Notes: generated by a model from the letters alone, not told the origin. 64,000 nucleotides of DNA from Symsagittifera roscoffensis (GCF_963678635.1 NC_087063.1:28145649-28209648); one strand, 5' to 3'. Shown: positions 40,480 through 50,107, numbered from the stretch's first letter. Program-made: numbers and translations.

Positions 40480-42121
40480 TCCTCCTACACCAAGGCCTCT
40501 GTTTCCACAAAAACTCTATATTCTTGTACTCTCTTTTAAAGTCAGCTGCTAGTGCTGTTTTGAAGCTCACATCCGCCGTTATCGCTATGGCGCACGTGCT
40601 TTCCGTGAGTATGAAATCGCTGTCCGTTATGACGATATTGTTCGAATAGTGGTTCGGTAGATCAAAATACGATTCAAAGATTCGTCCAAAAGGTGGTTTC
40701 TTAGCATTCTCGCCCTCTGTCTCTAGTTCTCCGGTTTCTCTTGCCGATTTCAATTTTTTTATTATGAGATTTTCGGTGTGGGTGAGTCCTACCCCCACTC
40801 CCCGGACAAAAATATCCATCGACGTCCCCGTCGATCGCCCAAAGTCTAGGAGACCGAGGTTGGATTGTGGAACACGTAGAGGACCATCTGGGGCGACCCA
40901 GTTGGACTCGGTATTGTCATGACTGATGTATTTGACGCCGTCTCTATCGACGTCCTGAATCGTCAGGATCGTCTCTTTTGGATCTGTCGGCAGATCGTGG
41001 AGCCATTCGAGCACGCGCAAGTTTGTTAGTTCTTGCTCATGAGTCTGTTCCGCTTCTGGTTCGAACTCCACTTCCGGTTCTGATCGATCGTCGATCCAAT
41101 CTTGATCCATATCGTTCACAAGGTCGATTTCTTCTAGAATCGCCACTTCGTCCAGTCCCACCAGCGAGTCTATGACATCACTCACTACTATCCGGTCTAC
41201 AACGAAGTCCTCGCCATACGGATTGTATTTCTTCTGGTTTTTTCCTCTCTTGCTTTGGCGTGTTTCCATGGTGAGAGGAAAGTCAGGCTGTATTCCTTTG
41301 TCGATTTCGGTTTGTTCCGGGCAATCCCAGTCTTCTTCGGCATAGGGTAGAGTTTCATCGTCCACCTCTACTCGTTCAGTCAACTCGAGATCCAGTGGTA
41401 GATCGCAATCGTCCACCACCTCATTCCCGTCGTTCTTGTCGCGAGTACCCCTTCCATTCACTTCACAAGCAGGATCCACTATTAAATAGTCTCCCTCTTG
41501 CATGTCCGCTGGGATGCACCAATCCTCTGACGAGGCATTGTGTGGTTTGATGTTCTCGTAATGAGCCGCTCTTCCAGTGCTCAGTCGATAAAAACGACCT
41601 CCTTGGTGCACCTCTGTTATCTGAAATGGACCACGCCATTTCTTTAATAGTTTCTTGGTTCCTTTTGGTGGAACCACTTCCTGGAACACCCAGACGTAAT
41701 CGCCAACTGAGTAGGCTTTTGCATCGGCTGTCATTTTGTCAAACCTCCTTTTTTGTCTAATTTGCGCCTGTTGCGTATTCCTCCTGCATAAGTCATTGAG
41801 GTCCTGTTGTCTTCTAATAACGTCCCGCACGTACGTTTGCGGTGCTGTCCTGTTCCCCTCATACTCGGGGTAGAAAAACGTCAACGGGAGCGCTTTTTCA
41901 TGACCCGTTAACATCATGTGCGGACTTATTCCCGTGGTGGAATGCTCCGTAGTGTTGTAAGCACCCATCACTTGCGGCAAGTGCTTGTCCCAGTCATCCA
42001 TGTAGCGTGAGCAGTAGACTCTCAACATGGATACCAGAGTGCGATTCTGCCTCTCGACTAGGCCATTCGTTTGCGGGTGATAAGTGGTCGAGTGGGCCTG
42101 CGCTACCTGCGACCTTTTCAT
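40406..42121 (-). CDS. pol: Element A pol, end of integrase, GPF module, macrodomain N-half
   Basis: This is in phase with the preceding frame, which ends in a TAG at 42127-42125, so it is a continuation. It starts with the last part of the integrase core, the catalytic Glu in HPQTNGLVERQNR, followed by GDYVWVF and WRGPFQITEV, the GPF module. A ~250-residue acidic, Asp/Glu-rich linker follows. From about residue 490 (NIVITDSDFILTESTCAIAI) the sequence matches the first half of a macrodomain (AxxF helix: ALAADFKREY). The last ~28 codons are out of phase after the break near 40490. The macrodomain would be released or carried at the C-terminus of integrase. Confidence 0.75.
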   Translation of the reverse strand: MKRSQVAQAHSTTYHPQTNGLVERQNRTLVSMLRVYCSRYMDDWDKHLPQVMGAYNTTEHSTTGISPHMMLTGHEKALPLTFFYPEYEGNRTAPQTYVRDVIRRQQDLNDLCRRNTQQAQIRQKRRFDKMTADAKAYSVGDYVWVFQEVVPPKGTKKLLKKWRGPFQITEVHQGGRFYRLSTGRAAHYENIKPHNASSEDWCIPADMQEGDYLIVDPACEVNGRGTRDKNDGNEVVDDCDLPLDLELTERVEVDDETLPYAEEDWDCPEQTEIDKGIQPDFPLTMETRQSKRGKNQKKYNPYGEDFVVDRIVVSDVIDSLVGLDEVAILEEIDLVNDMDQDWIDDRSEPEVEFEPEAEQTHEQELTNLRVLEWLHDLPTDPKETILTIQDVDRDGVKYISHDNTESNWVAPDGPLRVPQSNLGLLDFGRSTGTSMDIFVRGVGVGLTHTENLIIKKLKSARETGELETEGENAKKPPFGRIFESYFDLPNHYSNNIVITDSDFILTESTCAIAITADVSFKTALAADFKREYKNIEFLWKQRPWCRRNDSVAPCCITDTREIFVFFGYESY

Positions 42122-42124
42122 TAA

Positions 42125-45100
42125 CTATTTTGTGAGGTCACCTACAAATGCTTTGCCATTGTCCGATTGGAACGTGATGGGGCAGCCATGCCTTGCTATC
42201 CACACATTTATCAAATGATCGCATGTTTCTTCTGCCGATGCTGTGATGCAGGGTGCTGCCTCCGCATACTTCGTAAAATGGTCGATCATTACCAGCACCT
42301 GATTATAGCCCGTTGCTGTCATACAGATTTTCTGATGATCAATTTGCACCACTTCGTTGAAACCTGACGACTCTATTGACTGTAGGGGGAACCTTAGCTT
42401 CCTGGGATCCTTCGCTTGCTGACATGACAGGCATGCTGCGATCCACTTCTCACAAGCCTTCTTCAATCCCGGCCATTCAAATCGTTTCTGTATCCAGTTG
42501 TACACTTTGTCCACGCCTTGATGACCCATCTGATCATGTGAACGAAAGAGCAATTCGGTCTGGTACAACTGTGGTAACACTATTGAATTGTATTTATAAA
42601 GGACCTTGTCCTCCTCCTTGCGCTTACAGGCTACGATTCCGTCCTTATTCAGGTACAACAAGTCGTTTCGCTTCAGGTAGAATTGCTTCAGGATTTTGTA
42701 GCTGTCTTTTTCCAAGTCTCCCTTGTCAGGTGCTCCATTCTCGATCCATCTCTTGAGACTGCTCGTCATTCTATCATTTCGTTGAGCCCTTAGGAGATCC
42801 GACAGCCTGTACCTGGCTTTCAAATACGTCTTCACCACGTTCATTTGCCCACTCATTATCTCCGGAGCATGAGCATCGTCCATCAACTTGACACACCATA
42901 TCTTTTTCAAAGGCGTCGCTTCCTGCACAGATGGTTCCAGATTGGTACGGACGACCGGCAGCAATCTGGCTGGGCGTTTCGAAACTGCAATCAGTTCGAG
43001 CTCGTCTGCGGCATTATCTACCACAGTGCCCTCTTCATCTGAGGTGTATCTGTCCCTGTCTGGATCCTGATGTGTTTCTCGGTCCAGCCCACGCTGCTTC
43101 CAGTCTACCAATAAGGAGTGAATTGCGATCTCTGACACATCGGAATTGGAAGTTGTTTCAGAAGTGTTGTCCCAGGACTGGGGTCCCGAGTCAACACTTG
43201 AGTCGACTGATTCTCCAACATCATCTCCCAAGTTGTCTGAGATGTTTCTCGACTCCCCGGACAAAACTCTGTCCATCGGTCGCTTCGACCCCGACTCCCC
43301 GGACAAAATTCTGCCCCTAGGTGGTCTAGTCAACCTCTCCCCGGACAAGTCGTCCTGCACGGGCTCAAAGGTGTCTGACTCCTCAGACGAGTCGTCCTTG
43401 ACTGGCTCGAAGGTGTCAGACTCCCCGGACATTGTCTCGTCCACGGACGAACAATCTGGGCTTGGCTCGTATTCCTCTTTTGCATCCGTGAAGTGCACTC
43501 TTCTCGTGAAGCTAGAATTCGATCTGATTTTGACTTCCTCAGTAGTTTGGTTCTGGTTCAATGTTCCATATTCAGTGAACGAAGTTCTCAACAAGACTTC
43601 TTTCGGCATCGAGGTCACCAGCTGGTTGACGATCGACCTGCAATCCCGTTCAACGCCTCGACTGCGAATGGACACTGGCCTCTTCTCTGTTCTCTCGGTG
43701 ACAGTCAACCGCTGCATGGTCTCCATCCATTCACGATCATGCCTATCCACTTCCCTATCCAACAAGTCACGGAGTTTTCCCATGACATCCGGCGCCACGT
43801 TCACCGTCTTGTTCAATAAAGCGATGCTGTTTATACCCAGCCTGGTCAGTTCTTGCTGTACCAAGTTGGATCGGACTAGCAGATCCAACGGAACGGGCTC
43901 GCCTCTGGCTAAAAGCTTTATCTCCGCGGCCGTCTCCACTGGAAGGTCAGGGTGTCCAGGTATAGGATGTCCTGATTTGTCTAACCACCTAGTAAGTGGC
44001 AGCTTGTCGTAGGTTTCTTTGTCCAGAAAGGAAAACCCGTCTTTGATCTCTGATTGGTTAGCCTGCTTCTCCTCGAGGCGCTCATAAAATTCTGTCTTTT
44101 TACTGAGGCTATCTGCGTTCTGGTGCTTGTCACGGGTACGGTGCTCTATGATCATGTGGTATCCATCCAGGCGCACGATCCAACGACCAATATAGCTTTG
44201 GTCCATCGAATAGGTCTTCAGCCAGGCAAGGGCACGGTTATCCACACGTAACTTGAAGGGAGCACTCCCCAAGTAGGCCCTGTATTTTTCCACGAAAGTG
44301 ATCACCGCAAACATCTCCGCTTTTGGCGCGCCGTACTTCATTTCAGTATCACTCAGGACTTTACTCCCGTAGGCTATCGGACAAAGAACCGTTCTCCCGT
44401 TCCACTCCTGCTCCTGGTGAAGTATGCCCGATATCGCAACCACTGATGCATCCGTGTCCAGCACGAACATCCCCTTCTCTGTTGGCATGCCGAGGACCGG
44501 TGCCTCGCAAAGTTCACGCTTGATGTTTTCAAATGAAACTTGAGCCTCATCAGTCCAGGTGAACTTTTTGCCCTTGTTTCTCATCAACCTCTGCATGGGG
44601 TATATCTTGTCAGCATACCCCTTGATGAACTCTCGATAATAAATTGCGAATCCCAGAAAACTCATCAGCTGTGTATCTGTTCTAGGTGCCTTCCAGGTCA
44701 GCACCGCTTCAACCGCTTCGGGATCTGGTCTCACTCCATGTTTGTCCACCAGGCGGCCCAGATACTTTATGGAATCCCTGAGGATTTCACACTTAGAGGG
44801 TTTACATTTCAGACCCGCCTGCTTCATGCAAGAAAACACCTCCTCCAACCTCTCTATGAGGTCTTCCAAGGTTGGTGTTGCAATCACGACATCATCGACA
44901 TAACACATGATGAGATTCCCATATTTCTTAGTGACGCTCGTGAGTGCCTGGGCCATCAGTCGCTGGAATGTGGCCGTCGCGTTGCACAATCCGAATGGCA
45001 TCCTCTTCCACTGGAACAGTCCCAGCTCACACGCGAAACCTGTTTTCTCTCGATCTTGCTTTCTTAGTGGCACTTGCCAGAATGCGGAGCCCAATTCCAA

Positions 45101-45241
45101 TGTCGTGAAGAACTTAGCGTCTCCCAGCTTGGATAGGCTCTCATCGATGCGGGGAATAGTCACTGCGTTCAGATAACGGAAATCACAACAAAATCTGAGT
45201 TGTCCCCCTTTTTTTTCGCCATGACCACGCCACAAGCCCAT
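42125..45241 (-). CDS. pol: Element A pol: RT, RNase H, integrase
   Basis: The RT fingers end in GGQLRFCCDFRYLN, motif A is TTLELGSAFW with Glu replacing the catalytic Asp, and MPFGLCNATATF and the YVDD box follow (residues 114-117). The loop before motif A is ~5 residues shorter than usual. RNase H shows DTDAS, Glu in AEMFAV, RVDNRAL and NADSLSKK. After it comes a long linker with repeated LSGES and ESDTFEPV motifs (43250-43440). The integrase HHCC finger (HDQMGHQGV...CLSCQQ) and the DDE core, Asp in QIDHQK and Asp in SDNGKAF, close the frame, which ends at a TAG at 42127-42125. The ATG at 45241 is not a real start: upstream RT residues are in another frame across an A8G5 run. Confidence 0.88.
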   Translation of the reverse strand: MGLWRGHGEKKGGQLRFCCDFRYLNAVTIPRIDESLSKLGDAKFFTTLELGSAFWQVPLRKQDREKTGFACELGLFQWKRMPFGLCNATATFQRLMAQALTSVTKKYGNLIMCYVDDVVIATPTLEDLIERLEEVFSCMKQAGLKCKPSKCEILRDSIKYLGRLVDKHGVRPDPEAVEAVLTWKAPRTDTQLMSFLGFAIYYREFIKGYADKIYPMQRLMRNKGKKFTWTDEAQVSFENIKRELCEAPVLGMPTEKGMFVLDTDASVVAISGILHQEQEWNGRTVLCPIAYGSKVLSDTEMKYGAPKAEMFAVITFVEKYRAYLGSAPFKLRVDNRALAWLKTYSMDQSYIGRWIVRLDGYHMIIEHRTRDKHQNADSLSKKTEFYERLEEKQANQSEIKDGFSFLDKETYDKLPLTRWLDKSGHPIPGHPDLPVETAAEIKLLARGEPVPLDLLVRSNLVQQELTRLGINSIALLNKTVNVAPDVMGKLRDLLDREVDRHDREWMETMQRLTVTERTEKRPVSIRSRGVERDCRSIVNQLVTSMPKEVLLRTSFTEYGTLNQNQTTEEVKIRSNSSFTRRVHFTDAKEEYEPSPDCSSVDETMSGESDTFEPVKDDSSEESDTFEPVQDDLSGERLTRPPRGRILSGESGSKRPMDRVLSGESRNISDNLGDDVGESVDSSVDSGPQSWDNTSETTSNSDVSEIAIHSLLVDWKQRGLDRETHQDPDRDRYTSDEEGTVVDNAADELELIAVSKRPARLLPVVRTNLEPSVQEATPLKKIWCVKLMDDAHAPEIMSGQMNVVKTYLKARYRLSDLLRAQRNDRMTSSLKRWIENGAPDKGDLEKDSYKILKQFYLKRNDLLYLNKDGIVACKRKEEDKVLYKYNSIVLPQLYQTELLFRSHDQMGHQGVDKVYNWIQKRFEWPGLKKACEKWIAACLSCQQAKDPRKLRFPLQSIESSGFNEVVQIDHQKICMTATGYNQVLVMIDHFTKYAEAAPCITASAEETCDHLINVWIARHGCPITFQSDNGKAFVGDLTK

Positions 45242-45598
45242 GGGGACTTCGACGGCTCGATCATGTCGTACTCCATTAACATCTCGATTTCCTTCCTACA
45301 CGCTTCTGACTTGTTTGGGGTCATTCTTCTCGCCCCCTCCCTATGAGGTACCGAGCCCTCTTCTATCTCAATCTCGTTTGCAACAACCTATGTCGGCCTT
45401 ATGCTTTGAAAAAACGTCTGCGTTCCGATTTAGCACCGCTCTGAGCGAATCTAATTCCTTATCTGATATTTTACCCTTCAGGTGTTCTATCTCAGGTAGG
45501 ACAGGCTTATTCGCTACTAACTCTGCTTCCGTTGGCCTCTCAGGAAAGTTGGAACAACTAGACAGCCCATCATCTGTTTCCGACTTCATTGAAAACAA
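45206..45598 (-). CDS. pol: Element A pol, protease-RT linker and RT N-terminus, broken
   Basis: The part 45598-45368 encodes the linker that precedes RT (LRAVLNRNADVFSKHKADIG). After a one-base shift near 45390 the next frame carries the RT start: EIEIEEGSVPHREGARRM and then EIEMLMEYDMIEPSKSPWA. A second one-base shift in the A8G5 run at 45206-45218 leads into the main RT frame. The order and motifs are standard for Ty3/gypsy pol. Confidence 0.7.
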
Positions 45599-46286
45599 TT
45601 TCCAAAAAAGATTTCAATTCATTTACTCTTTTCATTATACATTCTTGGTTCGCATGCAATGGACATTTAGTTACATCAAACTTCTTCAAGTTCTCCACAC
45701 TCAGAAAGTCTGTGTTCAGAGGCAAAGCGTAGCCAAGTTTCTTTCCCCTCTGTATTGTCACTGTTGTTGCTTCTGTGTTCAATAACACACTCACACACAG
45801 TCCGCTCTGAGTGAGTGAGAAGCTTCTTCCTAAAATAGCCGAGCTTTTACTGTTTGGATTTGGTACCAGACACACCTGCCTGTCATTGCTGAGTTCATTC
45901 AAGTTCCTCATCCTAAACGTCGCTACTACGGCTTGGTTCGGTTTTAATCGAACTTTTCGATCCAAAAAGATCGGCACCTTGGCCTGATTAATTAAGATCT
46001 TATTAAGGGGTCTTTTCTCATACTTTCTCTCAGGATCCTTGATCCTAATCAATCCCTCATTGAGATCGATCGTGACGTCAAAGTTGCGAACAAAATCCCT
46101 TCCTAGGATGAACTGGTCGGATTCATCCAAATTCTCTACTACTAGGAAGCTCATCCAAAGATGTCTTCCTCCGAGCTGCAGATGATCGGGGTTCGTCCGG
46201 CGACATAGATCGCTCCCTGATTGGCAGCTGCCAACCTGATGTTTGTCGGTATGAGATCCGACCTTTCGAAACCCATGTCGGTCCAA
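45570..46286 (-). CDS. pol: Element A protease C-terminal part and linker
   Basis: After a shift near 46170 this frame holds the second half of the aspartic protease domain, with the ILGRDFVRNF strand-helix typical of retropepsins. A ~150-residue spacer leads to RT. The first ~40 codons (before MSFLVVENLDESDQ) overlap the protease N-terminal frame and are out of phase. Confidence 0.7.
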   Translation of the reverse strand: MDRHGFRKVGSHTDKHQVGSCQSGSDLCRRTNPDHLQLGGRHLWMSFLVVENLDESDQFILGRDFVRNFDVTIDLNEGLIRIKDPERKYEKRPLNKILINQAKVPIFLDRKVRLKPNQAVVATFRMRNLNELSNDRQVCLVPNPNSKSSAILGRSFSLTQSGLCVSVLLNTEATTVTIQRGKKLGYALPLNTDFLSVENLKKFDVTKCPLHANQECIMKRVNELKSFLEIVFNEVGNR

Positions 46287-46786
46287 GTTTTGACTGGCAT
46301 GACACTAACCACTGCTCCCGTGTCTAGCAGTCCCTTTACTGAAAGTTGTCTGCCTTGCACGTCCAGAACGTGTGCGGCCAGATCGGCCTCGCAACCAATA
46401 TGCACCGCATCTTGTTCGAGCATCGCGTTGTGTCCGATTCGTCTGACCTTCAGCTCCTCTTGACCAATGTATATCCGGCCAACCTGGTCGTTCGCATCAG
46501 TTATGTGAGCTTTCGTGTAGATATTGATGCCATCCACATTCATCAGGATCGGGTAAGGTCCATGGACATCGATATAATGTCCGTCCACTTTCATCAGCCT
46601 CGGACCTCCCGTTGTGAGCAGCGCTCGCACTGCCCTGGAGTCCAGTTTGGGATCCTTCTCCTTCAGGTAGTCGGCATAGATGTCCAGGTGGACTAGTGTA
46701 ATCTCGGATGGTTCACTCAAGTTCTTGACCACCTGGTGCCCTGCGACTGAGATAATGGACATTATTTTGGTCCCCGCCTTCGTCAT
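46151..46786 (-). CDS. pol: Element A protease N-terminal part
   Basis: The frame starts at ATG 46786, overlapping the previous stop (ATGA). It contains a ~150-residue N-terminal region and the retropepsin active site GLLDTGAVVSVMP with the catalytic Asp. It loses frame near 46170; the rest of the protease is in the 46286-45570 frame. The protease would process gag-pol in particles. Confidence 0.75.
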   Translation of the reverse strand: MTKAGTKIMSIISVAGHQVVKNLSEPSEITLVHLDIYADYLKEKDPKLDSRAVRALLTTGGPRLMKVDGHYIDVHGPYPILMNVDGINIYTKAHITDANDQVGRIYIGQEELKVRRIGHNAMLEQDAVHIGCEADLAAHVLDVQGRQLSVKGLLDTGAVVSVMPVKTWTDMGFERSDLIPTNIRLAAANQGAIYVAGRTPIICSSEEDIFG

Positions 46787-47214
46787 GCCAAAACCTTACC
46801 AGATATAACGTTCAGTTTTAGTCCCCGTTTCTTGGGCTCCTCTTTGTCTTCTGCTTCTGTCGTTTTACCCAGGACATTAAGACTTTCCCGAAGATCTGTG
46901 CTCTCCAGCTCCGACCTTACCCATTGCTCCACTTCTTTCGTGGCAAGGTCCTGTTTGATATTCTGCAGCGCTGTCCTTGCCGCCAGGCCGTAATCCACCT
47001 TGAGTGGACTAGACGACTCTGCTTCGAGGTTCGAGGCTACCACCTCGTCAGGCCATGTCCTAACCTTTTTGGTCGTAAAGGTGCTCGGTGTCGCTTCCTT
47101 TCTCCGAGATTCAGCCTCGTTCATCAGACGTGCTCTACTGGCCTTGACACCCGAAAGCGCCTCTTCGTGGCGGGGATGCTTCGCGTCCGCTACTGCGTCC
47201 CAAATTGAGTACAA
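46783..47214 (-). CDS. Element A gag-pol junction segment
   Basis: The reading continues directly after the second gag zinc knuckle in the -1 frame (SIWDAVADAKHPRHEEAL...). It is a 130-residue charged helical segment ending at a TGA that overlaps the ATG of the protease frame. The gag stop at 47190 and this frame overlap by about 25 bases, so a -1 frameshift could join gag to pol here. A simple one-base loss is an equal alternative. Confidence 0.6.
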   Translation of the reverse strand: MYSIWDAVADAKHPRHEEALSGVKASRARLMNEAESRRKEATPSTFTTKKVRTWPDEVVASNLEAESSSPLKVDYGLAARTALQNIKQDLATKEVEQWVRSELESTDLRESLNVLGKTTEAEDKEEPKKRGLKLNVISGKVLA

Positions 47215-49592
47215 TCCGACTTGAAGTGTCCCTTCAAATTACAGAAGAAACACCTCGGACCATATTTCATGATAAGTCCTCTGACGTACTCCTCATGATC
47301 CTCGTCGGTCGCGTCGGCGTCCTCGAGAAAGTAGCCTATGGCCTTCATGTTCTGCTTGTATGCAGAACACGCAGAAACGTGGTGGTCCATCGAACCACAA
47401 TTCGCACACGACCTCCTCTTGTCCATGTCATCGCGAGGTTTGTAGCAACTGGAATTCGCACCAGTGTTTGTCCCGCTATAGTTACCATAATTGCTGTAAC
47501 GGTTTTGCGCCCTCGGTTTTATGAGTAAATATTCGCGTGACTTCATACGCAAGTCGTCGGGCGTGGGTACCTGGTCAAGCGACAGGGTGAAATGAGTGGC
47601 CAGAATCGTCTTCAGCTCCTCACTCCTTACTCCATCCATAAACTTCGAAGCAATCGCCAAGTTTCGCTCGGATATTCTCTCATCCGGGTTGCTTCTCCTC
47701 CTGAGCAATTCAAGGTCGTCCAAGAATTTATCTATTGATTCTTCATCTCTCTGACGCCTCTTCTCGAACTTCACCATAGCCTGGTGCCCTTGTACTCCAG
47801 AGCCGAAACGATTCAGCAGGATGTCGAATATCTTGCGAGCGCTGTCTCTCTCATTGGCTCTTTTCGCCATTACACAATTTAATGCAGTACCCTCCAGGTT
47901 GCTTGTCAGCGCGCTGCACTCCTGTTTCTTGGAGAGATTCTCCTCCTCAAAGTGTAACTTCATCACCTCTATCCAAGTATCAATGCAGCCGTCTGACTCG
48001 TCTTTATATGACTTCGGCTTTTTCAGTGTTCTTCTTGACCTCTCTCCTCTCTCGGTTGACTTCGAGAGCTTGGTGATGAATGTTTCAAGAGATCTGTTCA
48101 GAGGCTCAAACATCGAGGCATACATCGTTGTGTCTTGTGAGACTGTAGTCAGATCTGGTACTGAACTGACTTGTGGCACGGTTGGCAATCTTGTCTCCGG
48201 GGTGGCATCTGCCTCCGGCGGGACTCGATTCGTCCAGCCAGGCCTCTGCGGGGCTGCCCTTGGCCGCTCCTTGTTTCTATGTTCGTAGTTCGTTCTCGAG
48301 CCTTGCTGGGTTCTGGCACTGTTGCCCGTACCATCTCCAACATTCGCATTGCGTGAGCGTTCCCTTGAGTTGGAACGCTCCTGCCAACTACTCCCATTCA
48401 GGATCGCGTCAAGCTTCCGCATCATCAAGTCAGATTTGGCGTCCAACCTCCTTTCCAGGCCAGTCATCGTTTGGGCGTAGGTATTATCATGATCATTCAA
48501 CAATCGCTCGATCTCTCTTGTCATCCTAGCCTCTCTTTCCTCTGACTCTTTGTTTGCCTGTGCCAGGCTCTCGGCCAGGCATTGATCGGTGTCACGAATC
48601 AATTGAGCCTGATCTTTCAAACTCTCTCGACCATGGTGAGCTCTCTCGTCAACTTGATCTATCCTCTTAGTCATGTCTCGCCTCAATTCATCCAGGCCAT
48701 TCATCACACCAGCGAACATATCACTTATGTCACCAGCTGACCCCAATGGCGGGGTTATCTCCAGAGAAGACGAGGTCAACTGTGGATGTAGCCTAGTACT
48801 CGATGACGCACCGCCCTTTTGCTTGTGCATTGACGTCATCAGTCTGTCAAACGTTGATGATGCTCCCATCGTTATCCCATCTGACATAGGCCTGGTCGGC
48901 GAGGCAGAAGACGCCTCCCTGCTCATGTCGTTCCTTGGGCACGGTGTGAAGTTCACGTCCGGATGGGTTATTTCCGGTTGGTCGTAACTAGAGGACAGAC
49001 CTCCGGCTTGTAGCGACGTCACGCGTTCATCGTACAAAGACTTCCAACTTTTCTTTGCCTTCGAGAACGTCTGCTCTTCACCCGGACTCATACTCGACAT
49101 CATCGCGTTGTTGCTCTGTTTGGCCAAGGATGAGTGTGCACTTGTCAGATGTGAAGGTTCCTTTCTCCATTTATAGCTCTTAGTCTCTGATTTGGACATT
49201 CCCCTGTACAACACTTCCTCCCGAGGTTCGACCTCGGGACGCTCCGAGGTCTCCTCTGTCCTCTCGGCTTCCTCCCGTTCGAGGACCTCGTCTGGCTCAA
49301 AGTCGGGTCGAATGAGCGTTCGCTCCCCTTCGTCAAAGGGATCCACCAGCGTTTCGCTCGCAGGCTCGGCCTCGGCGCTCCGCCTTCGATTGCCATCGAG
49401 GTTTTTCTCGCTCCTTAGTTTCATTTCGCTCACTGAAAGATCAGGTTGACCTTTAGTCGATTCGTCTTCAGCAAACGCGTCGGAAGCGCTGCTAAACGAG
49501 GTTTGGCTACGCCTAGTTCTAAAAGTCCGCGTGCTTCCCTTGCTTAGCTTGGGAATTTTAGTAGTCGAACCTAGCGAGTCCCTGCGCTGCAT
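47190..49592 (-). CDS. gag: Element A Gag polyprotein
   Basis: I chose ATG 49592 (MQRRDSLGS), the first ATG of the frame, giving 800 residues. The first ~300 residues are Ser/Glu/Arg-rich and disordered. A coiled coil follows (~300-420, RIDQVDERAHHGRESLKDQ and on), then a capsid-like helical region with the FEKRRQRDEESIDKFLDDLELL block. Two CCHC zinc knuckles of the form C-x2-C-x4-H-x4-C lie near the end: CANCGSMDHHVSAC and CFFCNLKGHFKSDC. The zinc knuckles would bind the element RNA. The frame is intact. Confidence 0.85.
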   Translation of the reverse strand: MQRRDSLGSTTKIPKLSKGSTRTFRTRRSQTSFSSASDAFAEDESTKGQPDLSVSEMKLRSEKNLDGNRRRSAEAEPASETLVDPFDEGERTLIRPDFEPDEVLEREEAERTEETSERPEVEPREEVLYRGMSKSETKSYKWRKEPSHLTSAHSSLAKQSNNAMMSSMSPGEEQTFSKAKKSWKSLYDERVTSLQAGGLSSSYDQPEITHPDVNFTPCPRNDMSREASSASPTRPMSDGITMGASSTFDRLMTSMHKQKGGASSSTRLHPQLTSSSLEITPPLGSAGDISDMFAGVMNGLDELRRDMTKRIDQVDERAHHGRESLKDQAQLIRDTDQCLAESLAQANKESEEREARMTREIERLLNDHDNTYAQTMTGLERRLDAKSDLMMRKLDAILNGSSWQERSNSRERSRNANVGDGTGNSARTQQGSRTNYEHRNKERPRAAPQRPGWTNRVPPEADATPETRLPTVPQVSSVPDLTTVSQDTTMYASMFEPLNRSLETFITKLSKSTERGERSRRTLKKPKSYKDESDGCIDTWIEVMKLHFEEENLSKKQECSALTSNLEGTALNCVMAKRANERDSARKIFDILLNRFGSGVQGHQAMVKFEKRRQRDEESIDKFLDDLELLRRRSNPDERISERNLAIASKFMDGVRSEELKTILATHFTLSLDQVPTPDDLRMKSREYLLIKPRAQNRYSNYGNYSGTNTGANSSCYKPRDDMDKRRSCANCGSMDHHVSACSAYKQNMKAIGYFLEDADATDEDHEEYVRGLIMKYGPRCFFCNLKGHFKSDCTQFGTQ

Positions 49593-50078
49593 AGTTTTTA
49601 ACAAAATAAAAGTATTCGTAATTTGATGGCACTGCAAACGTACCACAAACAAGATTTAGTTAAATCACTTAACGCCGTCTACTCAATTCCGTCAGTTTCA
49701 AAATGTCTCTTAGATCTCTCACGACTAAACTAGTGACTCAGCTAAAGTTACACACAGGGTCTACCCAGTGTTGATATAATGCTAACTCAACCCGGTTGTA
49801 TAGTATAACAGTATCACTAAGTTTCCACAAGATATAATCGACACACAAAACACAGTAGATAATCAGATAAGAATATCCTACAGGTGACAGCGACCTTTTG
49901 TCAGTATCAATTTATCGCCACACAATTTATCAAGTCACTGCTTTGTTAAAATTAAACAATCTTTGATAAAAAGCAGTGATGACTCAGAAACAGATAAATA
50001 AAACTTAGTCTTAAAGAAAAAGACTTCCCCCAATCGGAACGATCCGAAAGAAGGAAGCCCAGGGCACAGTCTTCTCAA

Positions 50079-50107
50079 GTGGGTGTGTATCTGCCTATTA
50101 CACCCAC
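50079..50107. repeat. Leader hairpin 1
   Basis: GTGGGTGT (50079-50086) pairs with ACACCCAC (50100-50107) across a 13-base loop. It lies in the first copy of the duplicated leader segment. Confidence 0.7.

Noticed and set aside
46783-47214. Programmed -1 frameshift between gag and pol taken as certain
   Set aside because: The overlap is right for it, but no canonical slippery heptamer is seen and a one-base loss explains it equally well.
40189-49592. Interpreting the gag-pol part and the SGNH part as two separate elements
   Set aside because: There is no LTR between them; the only LTR pair with a matching target duplication encloses both.
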